NCBI GenBank assembly: GCA_963725085.1
Contig: CAVRXM010000001.1
Location: forward strand, 868,001-932,000
Source: VRUE01 sp963725085
GTDB lineage: Bacteria > Actinomycetota > Thermoleophilia > Solirubrobacterales > 70-9
Reading direction: 5' to 3'
DNA length: 64,000 nucleotides
The first letter of the stretch is position 1; each line of letters starts with the position of its first letter. The position numbers and the translations under genes were made by a program. Shown here in pieces: positions 7,787 through 15,861 of the stretch. Below the pieces are notes generated by a model that saw only the letters and a program-made list of their open reading frames with translations, searched no databases and was not told where the DNA came from.

Positions 7787-7830
7787 GGCTGGGGGCCGAG
7801 CGGTCGCCGGTTCTAATCCGGCCTCCCCGA
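7787..7830 (+). repeat. tRNA-Pro(GGG) 3' half, copy 5
   Basis: GGCTGGGGGCCGAGCGGTC, then T-arm GCCGG-TTCTAAT-CCGGC (one T-loop change) and CTCCCCGA. Terminator-like hairpin CCCGC/GCGGG followed by GTTT lies at about 7843-7862, so the tRNA terminator travels with the repeat. Confidence 0.8.
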
Positions 7831-7940
7831 TCACCGGAAGCCCGCCTCGGAAGCGGGGTTTCTGGAAGGCGGCCCGGGGAAGCCAGACCGGATTTGGTAC
7901 GCCTAAGGCCGAGATTGCCAAGCGGCCAAGATCCAGCGCT

Positions 7941-7982
7941 CTCATGACCGGGGGTGGCGGGGTTCGAATCCCGCCCCCGCAA
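7941..7982 (+). repeat. 3' half of a CAT-anticodon tRNA (Met-like), remnant
   Basis: From the anticodon loop CTCATGA, through GCGGGG-TTCGAAT-CCCGC, to CCCCCGCAA, this resembles the 3' half of an initiator or elongator tRNA-Met. No pairing 5' acceptor strand exists upstream. TTTGGTACG, close to the octamer motif, lies 45 bp before. It appears to be a third tRNA used as an attachment site; alternative is a decayed tRNA pseudogene. Confidence 0.45.
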
Positions 7983-8007
7983 TCCGGGCCTTGGCTAGTG
8001 TGACCTT

Positions 8008-9036
8008 ATGCGAGCTCTTGTCTACACCGGTCCCAGGCAGTTGGAGTGGCGGGATGTGGACGATCCGAAGCTGGCCGGAGAGAGCGAGGCGATCGTCCGC
8101 CACCTGGCCGTGGCCACCTGCGACCTGGACGCGCTCATCGTTTCCGGCGCGTCGCCCTTTCCGCCACCCTTCCAGCTCGGCCACGAGGGCGTCGCCGAGG
8201 TGCTCGAGATCGGCGACGGTGTGCATAGTGTGCGGCCCGGTGACCGTGTGCTGGTGCCATTCCAGATTAGTTGCGGGACTTGCGGAGCATGCCGGCAGGG
8301 GCGAACCGGCAACTGCGAAACGCTTCCGCTCGGGCAGACCTACGGGTTCGGGTTTGGGGAAGAGGGCACGCAATGGGGTGGGTTCCTCTCCGACAAGGTT
8401 CGGGTGCCATTCGCCGACGCGATGCTCGTCTCCATCCCCGCGGGGCTGACCTCCGAGGTGGCGGCCTCGGCCTCGGACAACATCACCGACGCCTATCGAA
8501 CCGTTGCACCCCATCTAAGTGCGCGCCCTGGGGCGCCGGTCCTGGTTTGCGGCGGGGCGGGGCCGGGATCTATCGGGCTGCTGGCCGTCGCGCAAGCCCT
8601 GGCGCTGGGCGCCGAGGAGGTTCTCTATGTGGACGAAGACCCCGGTCGCCGCGCGATCGCCGAGGGCTACGGGGCGGGAACACTCGACCACGTTCCCGAA
8701 CAGCTGGATCGCCGTTACCCGATCACAGTCGACGCATCCTCCAGTCGCGAGGGCCTGGCGCTCGCCCTGGCCAGCCTGGACCGCGACGGAGTCTGCACGA
8801 GCACCGGTATCTATTTCGACTCGGAGATGGTGCCGCCGTTCCCACTGCTTGGCCTCTACGTCCTGGGTGCGACATTCCACACAGGACGCGTCCACGCGCG
8901 AAATGACGCACCCGCGGTGCTGGACATGCTTGCCCGTGGGTCCTTGGACGTCGAGGCGGTGATAACTACCGTGGCGTTCGACGACGCCGCCGACGCCTTG
9001 TTGGAGCACTTCACCAAGCTGGTCTTCGTCCGTTAG
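8008..9036 (+). CDS. Zinc-dependent alcohol dehydrogenase (MDR superfamily)
   Basis: 342 residues. GroES-like N-terminal domain with LGHEGVAEV (catalytic-zinc His-Glu), a structural zinc loop CGTCGACRQGRTGNC with four Cys, and a Rossmann domain carrying LVCGGAGPGSIGLLAVAQA and acidic YVDEDPGRR, which favours NAD(H). The catalytic-zinc Cys is probably the one in AVATCDLDALI. Oxidises an alcohol or reduces an aldehyde, substrate unknown. Starts 25 bp after the CAT-tRNA remnant, so it may be the first gene of another cassette. Confidence 0.85.
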   Translation: MRALVYTGPRQLEWRDVDDPKLAGESEAIVRHLAVATCDLDALIVSGASPFPPPFQLGHEGVAEVLEIGDGVHSVRPGDRVLVPFQISCGTCGACRQGRTGNCETLPLGQTYGFGFGEEGTQWGGFLSDKVRVPFADAMLVSIPAGLTSEVAASASDNITDAYRTVAPHLSARPGAPVLVCGGAGPGSIGLLAVAQALALGAEEVLYVDEDPGRRAIAEGYGAGTLDHVPEQLDRRYPITVDASSSREGLALALASLDRDGVCTSTGIYFDSEMVPPFPLLGLYVLGATFHTGRVHARNDAPAVLDMLARGSLDVEAVITTVAFDDAADALLEHFTKLVFVR

Positions 9037-9476
9037 GCATCGACCCCTGACAGGAACCCCTGAAGGCACCTCACGACGGGCTTTCGGCGTTCTAGGGTGT
9101 GCGACAGAGTCCGAGTATCGCGACGGCTTGACTAGATACGCGAAACAATTCTCCGATTGGGATGTCCGGCTCTTGGGCGCTCCGATCGACGGGCGCGACT
9201 GCATAGCGGATATTGAGACTGAGGGGAGGAGCGAAGGCGTGCGAGGTGGCGCGCCCACGAGTTTTTGCGCTGTTTCATCCGGTTCGGGATCCCGTCCCCT
9301 GTGGCATAGCGGCTGACTGATTTGCCGCGTCCGGTTCGGGAAGGGCTCGTCGTAAATGGTGGGGGCTCAGCCGAATCCGCTCGACGATCCCTGGGTGGTG
9401 GTGAGAGACGACTGAGGTCTTGATCGACACCTGGCATGAGCGCAAACGCGAAGACCAATAGCCCACCGGGTATCGG
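9037..9476. other. Intergenic, no gene seen
   Basis: No supported reading frame. It contains the left copy of a 34-bp repeat (9378-9411) that brackets the Rieske gene. Confidence 0.4.
9378..9411 (+). repeat. 34-bp direct repeat bracketing the Rieske gene, left
   Basis: CGCTCGACGATCC, then GGGTGGT and AGAGACGA, matches 9955-9988 at 29 of 34 positions in the same orientation. The Rieske gene lies between the two. Confidence 0.6.
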
Positions 9477-9848
9477 TCAGCCGACCAGCCAGATTGCGCC
9501 GTCGCGCATCTCGACCGGAAACCTCTTGAGCGGTAGGCGGCCGGTCGTCGCCTTGACGAAGCCAGCTAGCGGCTTATACGCGCCCTGAGGACCCCGCACC
9601 ATCTTGCCGGTGCCGACGTCATAGAGCGAGGCGTGCCATGGGCATTCCAGGCATCCGTCATCCGTCACCTGCCCCTCGCCCAGCGAGGCGAGCAGGTGGC
9701 GGCAGCGGTTGGACACCGCGAACGGCTTGCCCGCACTGATGCCAACGGCTAGGGCTCCGTGCGGGGTTTTCTCCACGACGGCGACCTGTGAGGCACCGAG
9801 GTCATCAACGGCTACGAGGCGGGTGTCGGACTGCTCGGACTTGGTCAC
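9477..9848 (-). CDS. Rieske [2Fe-2S] ferredoxin-like protein
   Basis: 123 residues from a GTG at 9848; an in-frame GTG at 9917 is possible but its added residues look untranslated. CRHLLASLGEG and CLECPWHASLYD give the C-x-H ... C-x-x-H cluster ligands, spaced as in soluble Rieske ferredoxins (NirD/BphF type). Probably a small electron carrier for an oxygenase or reductase whose partner is not nearby. The gene is alone and bracketed by 34-bp direct repeats. Confidence 0.85.
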   Translation of the reverse strand: MTKSEQSDTRLVAVDDLGASQVAVVEKTPHGALAVGISAGKPFAVSNRCRHLLASLGEGQVTDDGCLECPWHASLYDVGTGKMVRGPQGAYKPLAGFVKATTGRLPLKRFPVEMRDGAIWLVG

Positions 9849-9954
9849 CGGCGGAGTATCCCAGCCTGCGCCTCGCGTGGAAAGGAGGAGCCGCGAGCTG
9901 GGCCTCCTGCTTATCACGTTAGGAGCCGCAGGCCCCGGGGTTCAGGCTGGCATT

Positions 9955-9988
9955 CGCTCGACGATCCGCGGGTGGTAACGAGAGACGA
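9955..9988 (+). repeat. 34-bp direct repeat bracketing the Rieske gene, right
   Basis: Right copy of the repeat at 9378-9411, 29 of 34 identical. Confidence 0.6.
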
Positions 9989-10144
9989 ATCGGGCCCCGG
10001 ATTCGACCCATGGATTTGCAGGGGGCTTCTTCCACCTCGAAGCCGTTGACGAAGGCCTTCACGATCACCGACTAGCAGCGTCCCAGTCGGCGCAAGCGGC
10101 GACGGTAGACCCGCATCGACCTGTGGATGGCTCCGCCCGGCCGG

Positions 10145-11830
10145 CTAGGGGATCTGCCGGCGGCGCTCGCAACTGCGAGCAGCCTTGTCGTGTTCTGCGC
10201 TGCCGCCGTTGCAGACATCCTTGCCGGCTTCGCCGAAAAGCCGATCCGACCCGGCTTCGCCGAGCAGGGTGTCATTGCCCGGGCCACCCGAGAGGTTGTC
10301 GGCCCCGGCTTCGCCGCGGACCTTGTCGCGGCCCTTGCCGGCTTTGACCGTGTCCTTGCCGGTGCCGGCGCAGATCAGGTCGTTTCCGGATCCGGAGGCG
10401 ATCCGGTCGTTGCCGCCGAGCGCTACGATCACGTCCTTGCGACGCGTCCCGTTGAGCCGGTCGCGGCGCTTCGTGCCGACGATGGTCGCCGTCTGGCCGG
10501 CGCAGCGCGGCTTCGCGGCTTCGTTTATCGGGGTCGGGTCGGCGGTGAACCTGCCGACCAGGAGCTCGGTGAAGGCTTCCGGGCCCGCCGCGTCACCCAC
10601 GACCACCGCTCGCCCGTCTGGTTGGAGGGCGAGGCCGAAGGCCCCGTCCTCGCCGGGGGCGGCGCTCGCGACCTCCTGGCCGCCGCTGCCGAAGCCGCCG
10701 TCGAGCTGCCCTTGGGGAGTCAGCCTCAGAAGCCAGGTGTCGCCGGTGCCGGTTCCGCCGTCCAGGACGCCGGCGGCGAGGATCCGGCCGTCCGGCAGCA
10801 CCTCGAGTGACGTCAGTAGATCGTCGCGCGGGGTGGGGTTGGTTAGGAAGACGCCTCCGTTGGCGAAGCTGGGGTCGAGCTCCCCATTGGGGGTGAAGCG
10901 GGCGACGAATGCCTCTTCATCGTTGGGACCTGCGACCGAGGCGCCGGTGGCGAGGATGCGACCGTCGGCGAGCACCTTCAGGTCGAAGAATTCTCCCGAC
11001 GGTTCCGCTGCGGTGCCGAGGTCGTGGACGGCGATCCCGGCGGTGCCGAAGCCTTCGACCGGGTTGCCATTAGCGTCGAGCTCGGCCATGAAGGCACCTG
11101 TCTCGGCCCATCCTCCGATCAGAACCGTTCCGTTACCGAGGACGTCTATCGCAGACCCTTCCTCATGCGGGCTCCCCGGGACGTCGACCAGGCGAACCCC
11201 GGCCGGGACGGCGTTGAAGCTGGTGTCCGCTTCGCCTTCCTCGGTGACCCGGACGACCGAAGCTTTTTCTTCCGGCCCGGCGTCTCCGGTGGCGACGAGC
11301 TTCCCGTCCGGAGCCTGAGTCATCGCGCGAGGGCTCCCGTGTTCGTTGATCGGCACCGTCGTCAGGCCACCGGTGCCGAAGCCCGGGTCGAGCTCGCCAT
11401 TCGGCAAATAGCGTCCGAACTCGTAAGCGTCGTTCAAGGTGGTCGGCGCGTGGCCCAAGCCCGCGACGACGAACTTGCCGTCATTGCGTTCCTCGATTCC
11501 GTAGATCGCGCGCGGGTTTCCCGACATGCCAAGGTCGGGCTCGACTTTGATGCCTTCGTTGCCGAATCCCACGTCCGGGGTCCCATCGGAGTTGAAGCGG
11601 GCGAGGAGGAAGCCGCCCGCACCGTTCCGAGCACCGGCGCCGAGGATCTTCCCGTCGGGAAGGACCAGGAGGTCTTCCAGGAACTCGTTTTTCCCCCCGG
11701 GGTCGTCGAGCACGGTGAATCCGTTGTTGCCGAAGCTGGAATCCGGTTCGCCGGCGGCGCCGTCAGCTGCAGGCGCAAAGGCAAGGAGCGAGACCGTCGA
11801 GAAAAGTGCTGCGGCCGCTTTCGCTCGCAT
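10145..11830 (-). CDS. Secreted delta-60 repeat protein with RTX-type C-terminus
   Basis: 561 residues. Signal peptide MRAKAAAALFSTVSLLAFAP with A-A cleavage region. From about 28 to 425 there are about seven copies of the delta-60 pattern: PDSSFGNNG, LDPGFGTGG, LDPSFANGG, LDGGFGSGG, each with V-x-P-D-G-K-I-L-x-A-G. From about 440 come calcium-binding nonapeptides (GGNDRIASGSGNDLICAGTG, GGPGNDTLLGEAGSDRL). Cys residues near the end could form a disulfide. Probably an extracellular calcium-stabilised beta-propeller-like protein. Function unknown. Isolated on the minus strand between the Rieske and MarR genes. Confidence 0.8.
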   Translation of the reverse strand: MRAKAAAALFSTVSLLAFAPAADGAAGEPDSSFGNNGFTVLDDPGGKNEFLEDLLVLPDGKILGAGARNGAGGFLLARFNSDGTPDVGFGNEGIKVEPDLGMSGNPRAIYGIEERNDGKFVVAGLGHAPTTLNDAYEFGRYLPNGELDPGFGTGGLTTVPINEHGSPRAMTQAPDGKLVATGDAGPEEKASVVRVTEEGEADTSFNAVPAGVRLVDVPGSPHEEGSAIDVLGNGTVLIGGWAETGAFMAELDANGNPVEGFGTAGIAVHDLGTAAEPSGEFFDLKVLADGRILATGASVAGPNDEEAFVARFTPNGELDPSFANGGVFLTNPTPRDDLLTSLEVLPDGRILAAGVLDGGTGTGDTWLLRLTPQGQLDGGFGSGGQEVASAAPGEDGAFGLALQPDGRAVVVGDAAGPEAFTELLVGRFTADPTPINEAAKPRCAGQTATIVGTKRRDRLNGTRRKDVIVALGGNDRIASGSGNDLICAGTGKDTVKAGKGRDKVRGEAGADNLSGGPGNDTLLGEAGSDRLFGEAGKDVCNGGSAEHDKAARSCERRRQIP

Positions 11831-11962
11831 GTCGTCTCATGGTATTGATCGGAGCCGGGACCGTCTAGGGCACGCGCCGGCGCTGCTCGCAGCTGCGGCG
11901 GCCCTGTCGGGTCGCCCGCTGCCACCGTCGCAGACGTCTCTGCCGGCGCCACCCGCTGCCAA

Positions 11963-12048
11963 CCCGCCTCAGGCGGGTCGGCGAGAACGGCACGCCGGCG
12001 ATCGGAAGATCGAGGGGCCCGTTCGCCGGCGACCCGTCTGGCGCGTTC
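11963..12048. repeat. Extragenic palindromic repeat, copy 1
   Basis: Starts with the palindrome CCCGCCTCAGGCGGG, then GGCGAGAACG, GCACGCCG and ends GTCTGGCGCGTTC. The same order occurs at 17035-17127. It lies between the delta-60 gene and the MarR gene. Not coding in any convincing frame. Confidence 0.6.
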
Positions 12049-12073
12049 ATCACCCTTGCCTTCATCCGCCGTC

Positions 12074-12541
12074 GTGAGCGTACCTCTCATCGGGCAGCGT
12101 TATCGGGGCGTCGAAGGGCGAAGCGGCTACCTGCTGCGCCAGGCGTACCAGCGGTTCCGCGCGGCCATGGATGATGCTCTGCGCGCACGCCATCTGACCC
12201 CCGCCAAATACGGCGCGTTGAGCGTACTCGCCCGCGACCCAGGTGCCTCAGGCGCAGAACTCGCGCGGGCCTCTAACACCACCCCTCAGGCCATGAATTC
12301 CATTCTCGTGACCCTGGAGCGGGAAGGCCTGGTCGAACGCAACCCCCACCCGACTCACGGTCGCATCCTCCAGGTCACGCTGACCGACGACGGCCTGCGA
12401 CGGCTCGAGGCGGCCCATCCCGCGGTTCGGGGGCTCGAGGAGGCGATCGAGGAGGAGTTCACACCCGAGGAGATCGCGGCCGTCAAGGGCTGGCTGGTCA
12501 CGGCGGCCGAGCGGCTCGAGCGCATCAGCGCCGACCATTGA
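12074..12541 (+). CDS. MarR family transcriptional regulator
   Basis: 155 residues from a GTG at 12074; a TTG at 12056 is also in frame. Winged-helix layout: dimer helix GYLLRQAYQRFRAAMDDALRARHLTPAKYGALSVL, recognition part GASGAELARASNTTPQAMNSIL, wing GLVERNPHPTHGRILQVTLTDDG and a C-terminal dimer helix. MarR proteins repress until a small phenolic or oxidant ligand binds. A 17-bp tandem repeat directly downstream, before the VOC gene, is a candidate operator. Confidence 0.85.
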   Translation: MSVPLIGQRYRGVEGRSGYLLRQAYQRFRAAMDDALRARHLTPAKYGALSVLARDPGASGAELARASNTTPQAMNSILVTLEREGLVERNPHPTHGRILQVTLTDDGLRRLEAAHPAVRGLEEAIEEEFTPEEIAAVKGWLVTAAERLERISADH

Positions 12542-12555
12542 GTGAGGACACATGA

Positions 12556-12589
12556 CGGATTGATGTTGACCCCGGATTGATGTCGACCC
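12556..12589 (+). promoter_or_regulatory. 17-bp tandem repeat upstream of the VOC gene
   Basis: CGGATTGATGTTGACCC is followed directly by CGGATTGATGTCGACCC, one mismatch. It is 31 bp before the VOC start and 15 bp after the MarR stop. Operator role is inference. Confidence 0.45.
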
Positions 12590-12619
12590 CGCTCGCTTAG
12601 CCTATCCGCGGAGGGAAAG

Positions 12620-13054
12620 ATGGCATCAGAGCCCGACCATCGCTATCGCTGGCCCGCGCAGCTGCCCGTCCGGCAGGTTCGCGTCGCTCGCCCTACCGAC
12701 CGGCTCGAGGCCGTCGAGCGCTTCTACCGGGAGGGCCTCGGGCTGGTCGAGCTGGAGCGTTTCGACGACCACCGCGGCTACAGCGGCGTGATGTTTGGCC
12801 TGCCGGGCAAGGATCATCACCTGGAGTTCACGACGCACGTCGGTGGCAGCCCCGGCGTCGCCCCGAGCCGCGACAACCTGCTCGTCCTCTACCTCGGCTC
12901 GGCCGCCGAGGCGAAGGCTGTCGCCGATCGTCTCGCCGCGCTCGGTCACGGTCCGGTCGAGGCGGAGAACCCCTACTGGGAGAAGGTGGGAGGGATCACG
13001 GTCGAGGACCCCGATGGCTGGCGGGTGGTGCTGGTCCCGGCTCCCGTCTTCTGA
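12620..13054 (+). CDS. VOC (glyoxalase/bleomycin-resistance fold) protein
   Basis: 144 residues. Start at 12620 with GGAGGG eight bases upstream. Two beta-alpha-beta-beta-beta modules: RQVRVARPTDRLEAVERFYREGLGL and later VADRLAALGHGPVEAENPYW ... VEDPDGWRVVLVP. Candidate metal ligands are the His of DHHLEFTTH and a late acidic residue. VOC proteins act as isomerases, dioxygenases or drug-binding proteins; which applies here is not visible. It follows the MarR gene, which may regulate it. Confidence 0.8.
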   Translation: MASEPDHRYRWPAQLPVRQVRVARPTDRLEAVERFYREGLGLVELERFDDHRGYSGVMFGLPGKDHHLEFTTHVGGSPGVAPSRDNLLVLYLGSAAEAKAVADRLAALGHGPVEAENPYWEKVGGITVEDPDGWRVVLVPAPVF

Positions 13055-13059
13055 ACGCA

Positions 13060-13436
13060 CCATCCAGATTTCCGCGAATTTGCGCCCACCGGGAAGGCGC
13101 TCTCGCAAGGGGCGGCGCAGAGGCGGCGCCGATCGCGCGCAAGCAGAATGCTGACAGCGCCGCGACGACGTCCTTGTCAGAGACGCCCTCGCCCCGCACC
13201 GGAGAGAGCAGGTCCGCGTCCTGATACGGAATCTCGCCGGCATCGATCGCGATCCGGAGCAGGTCGGCGAGCCGCCCACGGTAGCCCCGGCGGCGGGCGA
13301 GCCGCTCGGCCTCGATCAGCGGGTCGACCGGCTCGTAAACAAGGGCCCAGGCCAGGCGCCGGTTCTCGAGCGCGCTGCCGGCGAAGCGGCGCACCACGGC
13401 GTCGAGTTTCTCCAGCGCCGTCCCGGGCGCCGGCTG
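13060..13436 (-). pseudogene. TetR-type regulator remnant (C-terminal part only)
   Basis: The minus-strand frame reads RRFAGSALENRRLAWALVYE, then PVDPLIEAERLARRRGY and LADLLRIAIDAGEIPYQDADL, which resembles the ligand-binding C-terminal domain of TetR/AcrR regulators. No DNA-binding helix-turn-helix lies upstream, and the frame runs on into the VOC gene without a clean end. I treat it as a decayed gene; the family call is from pattern recognition only. Confidence 0.45.
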
Positions 13437-13563
13437 CGATCACCGCTGGAACGGGCTGTCGGGGTCGCCTGTCCGCGGAGGTCACCCACCTAGGTCGGGA
13501 AGGAATGGCCTCCGCCTCGCGTCTTGTGATCCGTAGCTCCAAATCAACAGAGAAAAGGTGAAC

Positions 13564-14175
13564 ATGCAGATCAGAAATCTCAAACGCCTGCACGTGCTGA
13601 TTGCTGCAGCGGCGGTCACGGCGTTGATTGTGATCCCGGTCGGGCTCGCCGGGGCGAGGAGCCCAGCCTCGACGTCCATCAAAGTCGCCAAGAAGCAGAT
13701 CAAGGCCCTGACCAAGCGGGTTGCATCCCTGGAAGCGACGCTGACAAATCGGATTGTTGCGCTTGACGCGGAAAATGGCCCCACGGCGCTGCCGCCGAAC
13801 GGCCCCGCCGCCGGCGCCCTGACGGGCAACTATCCGAACCCGCAGATCGGCCCGAACGCAGTCGGCAGCTCCGAGATCGGCGCCAATGGGGTCGGCAGCT
13901 CCGAGATTGCTTCCCATGCGGTCCACCCGGACGAGTTGGCAGCTATCAGTCTGCTCACCAACGCCGTCTCGGTCGCTAGTGGTGGAGGCACAAACACCGT
14001 GGCGGCGGATTGCCCGGCAGGATCCGAGTTAATCAGCGGAGGCGCGACGTTCGACTTCCCCACTGGTGATCTGTCGGCCAGCATCCCGAGCGGCAACGGC
14101 TGGTTCGCCAGAGGCGAGAATAACGGTATCGCCGCCCAGAGCCTGACCGTGTTCGCACTCTGCCTCCCGGGTTAG
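13564..14175 (+). CDS. Secreted lineage-specific repeat protein
   Basis: 203 residues from ATG 13564, six bases after AAAAGGTG; a GTG at 13558 is also in frame. Signal/anchor HVLIAAAAVTALIVIPVGLAG, then a short coiled coil KKQIKALTKRVASLEATL, the GPAAGALTGNYPNPQIG linker seen in S74-type fibres, repeats NAVGSSEIGANGVGSSEI, and a C-terminal domain with CPAGSELISGGATF and SLTVFALCLPG (two Cys likely disulfide-linked). Related to genes at 2631, 14389 and 26978. Probably an exported structural or surface protein. Confidence 0.7.
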   Translation: MQIRNLKRLHVLIAAAAVTALIVIPVGLAGARSPASTSIKVAKKQIKALTKRVASLEATLTNRIVALDAENGPTALPPNGPAAGALTGNYPNPQIGPNAVGSSEIGANGVGSSEIASHAVHPDELAAISLLTNAVSVASGGGTNTVAADCPAGSELISGGATFDFPTGDLSASIPSGNGWFARGENNGIAAQSLTVFALCLPG

Positions 14176-14220
14176 CGAGGTATCAGCACCATCGGGCCGC
14201 GGCCAGGTCAACGACGGCGG

Positions 14221-14346
14221 GTGGGCGGAGGACCTAGCGCCCCGGCGCTGTTCTTGGGCAGCAGGGTGAACGCGAGGCGCCGCCGCCAAGCAATAGGAAG
14301 AAGCACATCGCTGACATCACATTCGCGTAAGTCAGTTTCGGGCGCA
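14221..14346 (-). pseudogene. Truncated copy of the NSVG-family N-terminus
   Basis: Read from ATG 14346 on the minus strand: MRPKLTYANVMSAMCFFLLL, then GGGA, almost identical to the start of the gene at 14389-14955, after which the frame degenerates before a PKNSAG-like remnant. It is a tandem, broken duplicate lying just downstream of the intact gene. Confidence 0.65.
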
Positions 14347-14388
14347 TCGGGACTTCCGTTCGATCGGGCCGCCCATATGGCCTCCTCC

Positions 14389-14955
14389 TCAGCAGAAGAC
14401 CGCGACGTGTACCACGCCGCTAGCCGGTTCCTCTGGTTTTCCGCCGGCGGCACGGACGACAACGACGCCGTTGACGTTTTCTTTCAACGGGCCGACCGTC
14501 GCCTCTGCCGGGTTGGGAAAGGTCGAGTCGCCATTGGTCTCCGCGTCGATTGCTGGGGTGGCGATGAAAGCGCAGGCGCTCACATTCTGATTGAAGACGA
14601 CCGTATACACCCCTTCTTTCGTTTCTCCCTGGCTGGTCGAGGTCACACCGCTACCCCGAATCAGTTTTCCATCGGCGCTAACGACCGCAAAGAGCTTTGT
14701 GGCAGGCGCTCCGGCTTCTCCTTTGGGCCCCTGCAACCCGGAGGCACCTTTCAAGGCGGCCTGCGCGGCGCTTGAAATCTTCGCCTGGGTCACCGCGCCA
14801 TTCTTGATTTTCGCGGCGCTAACCGCGTTGTTCTTCAGCTGCTTGGTGCCAACTGAGTTCTTGCCGAGCTGACCGGCGGCGTAGGCACCGCCCCCCAGCA
14901 ACAGGAAGAAGCAGAGCGTTGACATCACGTTCGCGTAGCTCAGCTTCGGGCGCAT
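14389..14955 (-). CDS. Secreted NSVG-repeat protein
   Basis: 188 residues. Anchor YANVMSTLCFFLLLGGGAYAA, then GKNSVGTKQLKNNAVSAAKI and KNGAVTQAKI repeats, a short collagen-like GLQGPKGEAGAPA, and a C-terminal domain ending GVVHVAVFC with a second Cys at ACAFIATP. Same family as 2631, 26073, 26978 and 47739. GTTGGGTC... upstream gives AACGGAGGTCAAG before the ATG, a good ribosome site. Function unknown; exported or anchored in the cell envelope. Confidence 0.75.
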   Translation of the reverse strand: MRPKLSYANVMSTLCFFLLLGGGAYAAGQLGKNSVGTKQLKNNAVSAAKIKNGAVTQAKISSAAQAALKGASGLQGPKGEAGAPATKLFAVVSADGKLIRGSGVTSTSQGETKEGVYTVVFNQNVSACAFIATPAIDAETNGDSTFPNPAEATVGPLKENVNGVVVVRAAGGKPEEPASGVVHVAVFC

Positions 14956-15186
14956 CTTGACCTCCGTTGGGTCCGTGGCTTTCAGCCTCGCCCATCCAAC
15001 GGGTTATGGCTCACGCTGACGCTAGCCCCGATTGGGCGTGGGGTCAATATGGGACGGGCCCTGGCACGACTGGGCGCTCTGCGCGCGAGCTGGGTATATA
15101 GTCGTTCGCGTCGCCGTTGGGGGGTCGAAGCGGGAGCGGCCGGAGTCTCTAGGAGACGAAAGGCCAGCCACTCCGAAAGGAACCCC

Positions 15187-15723
15187 ATGTTCACGATCCG
15201 CAACCGACGGTGGGCGCTTCTCGCCCTTGCCGCGGCTTCCCTAATGCTCGCCCCCTCGGCACTGGCAGCGGGCCACGGCCGGACCGGCTTCGGCTTCAAC
15301 GCCGCCAACATCAGCGGTTTTCCCCACGGTGCCGTCTTCCTGACCGGCGGCGGGGCCTACAGCCCCGGGACCGGCTTCGTCCACTCGGGCGGCGGATTCC
15401 GCTGCACCGAAGCGGTAGGGCAGGGCCCCCTCAGCGGTTGTCTCGCCGGCCAGGGCGTGCGCTGGGACACGGCCGAACTCCTGGCCGGAACGACGTTCAA
15501 ATGCACCGGCCAGGATGCCGGGAAGCCAGCGGTGACCGACGAGGACACCGCGGTGCTCCTTTCCGACTTTTACCGGAGCGGAGACGGCATCGATGAGTCC
15601 TTCACCGCGCAGCTGATCATCTCCCAGGACGACCTCGCTCCGGAAATCGAAGGCGACCAGAACGTCTGGATCCAGGGGGTCGGTTGCGGCTCGGCGATCG
15701 TGCACTTCAACTCGCAGAGTTGA
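15187..15723 (+). CDS. Small secreted protein of unknown function
   Basis: 178 residues from ATG 15187 with AAAGGAA upstream. Signal peptide RRWALLALAAASLMLAPSALAA. The mature part is Gly-rich (GRTGFGFNAANISGFPHGAVFLTGGGAYSP region) with four or five Cys (FRCTEAV, SGCLAG, FKCTGQD, GVGCGSA), suggesting disulfides. No domain recognised. Located 139 bp left of the IS element. A longer frame to 15049 is not supported. Confidence 0.6.
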   Translation: MFTIRNRRWALLALAAASLMLAPSALAAGHGRTGFGFNAANISGFPHGAVFLTGGGAYSPGTGFVHSGGGFRCTEAVGQGPLSGCLAGQGVRWDTAELLAGTTFKCTGQDAGKPAVTDEDTAVLLSDFYRSGDGIDESFTAQLIISQDDLAPEIEGDQNVWIQGVGCGSAIVHFNSQS

Positions 15724-15861
15724 AACCAAAGACGCCGAGTCGTCGCCTGGTGTGGCGGCCGGTTGCGAGTGTGGATCTGAGGTGGTGATCGAGCTTGCCG
15801 GAGAGTTGCCGAAATCCGACAGATGGACGACTCATGGCCTGCGCGCGGGCGGGCCGCTAGC

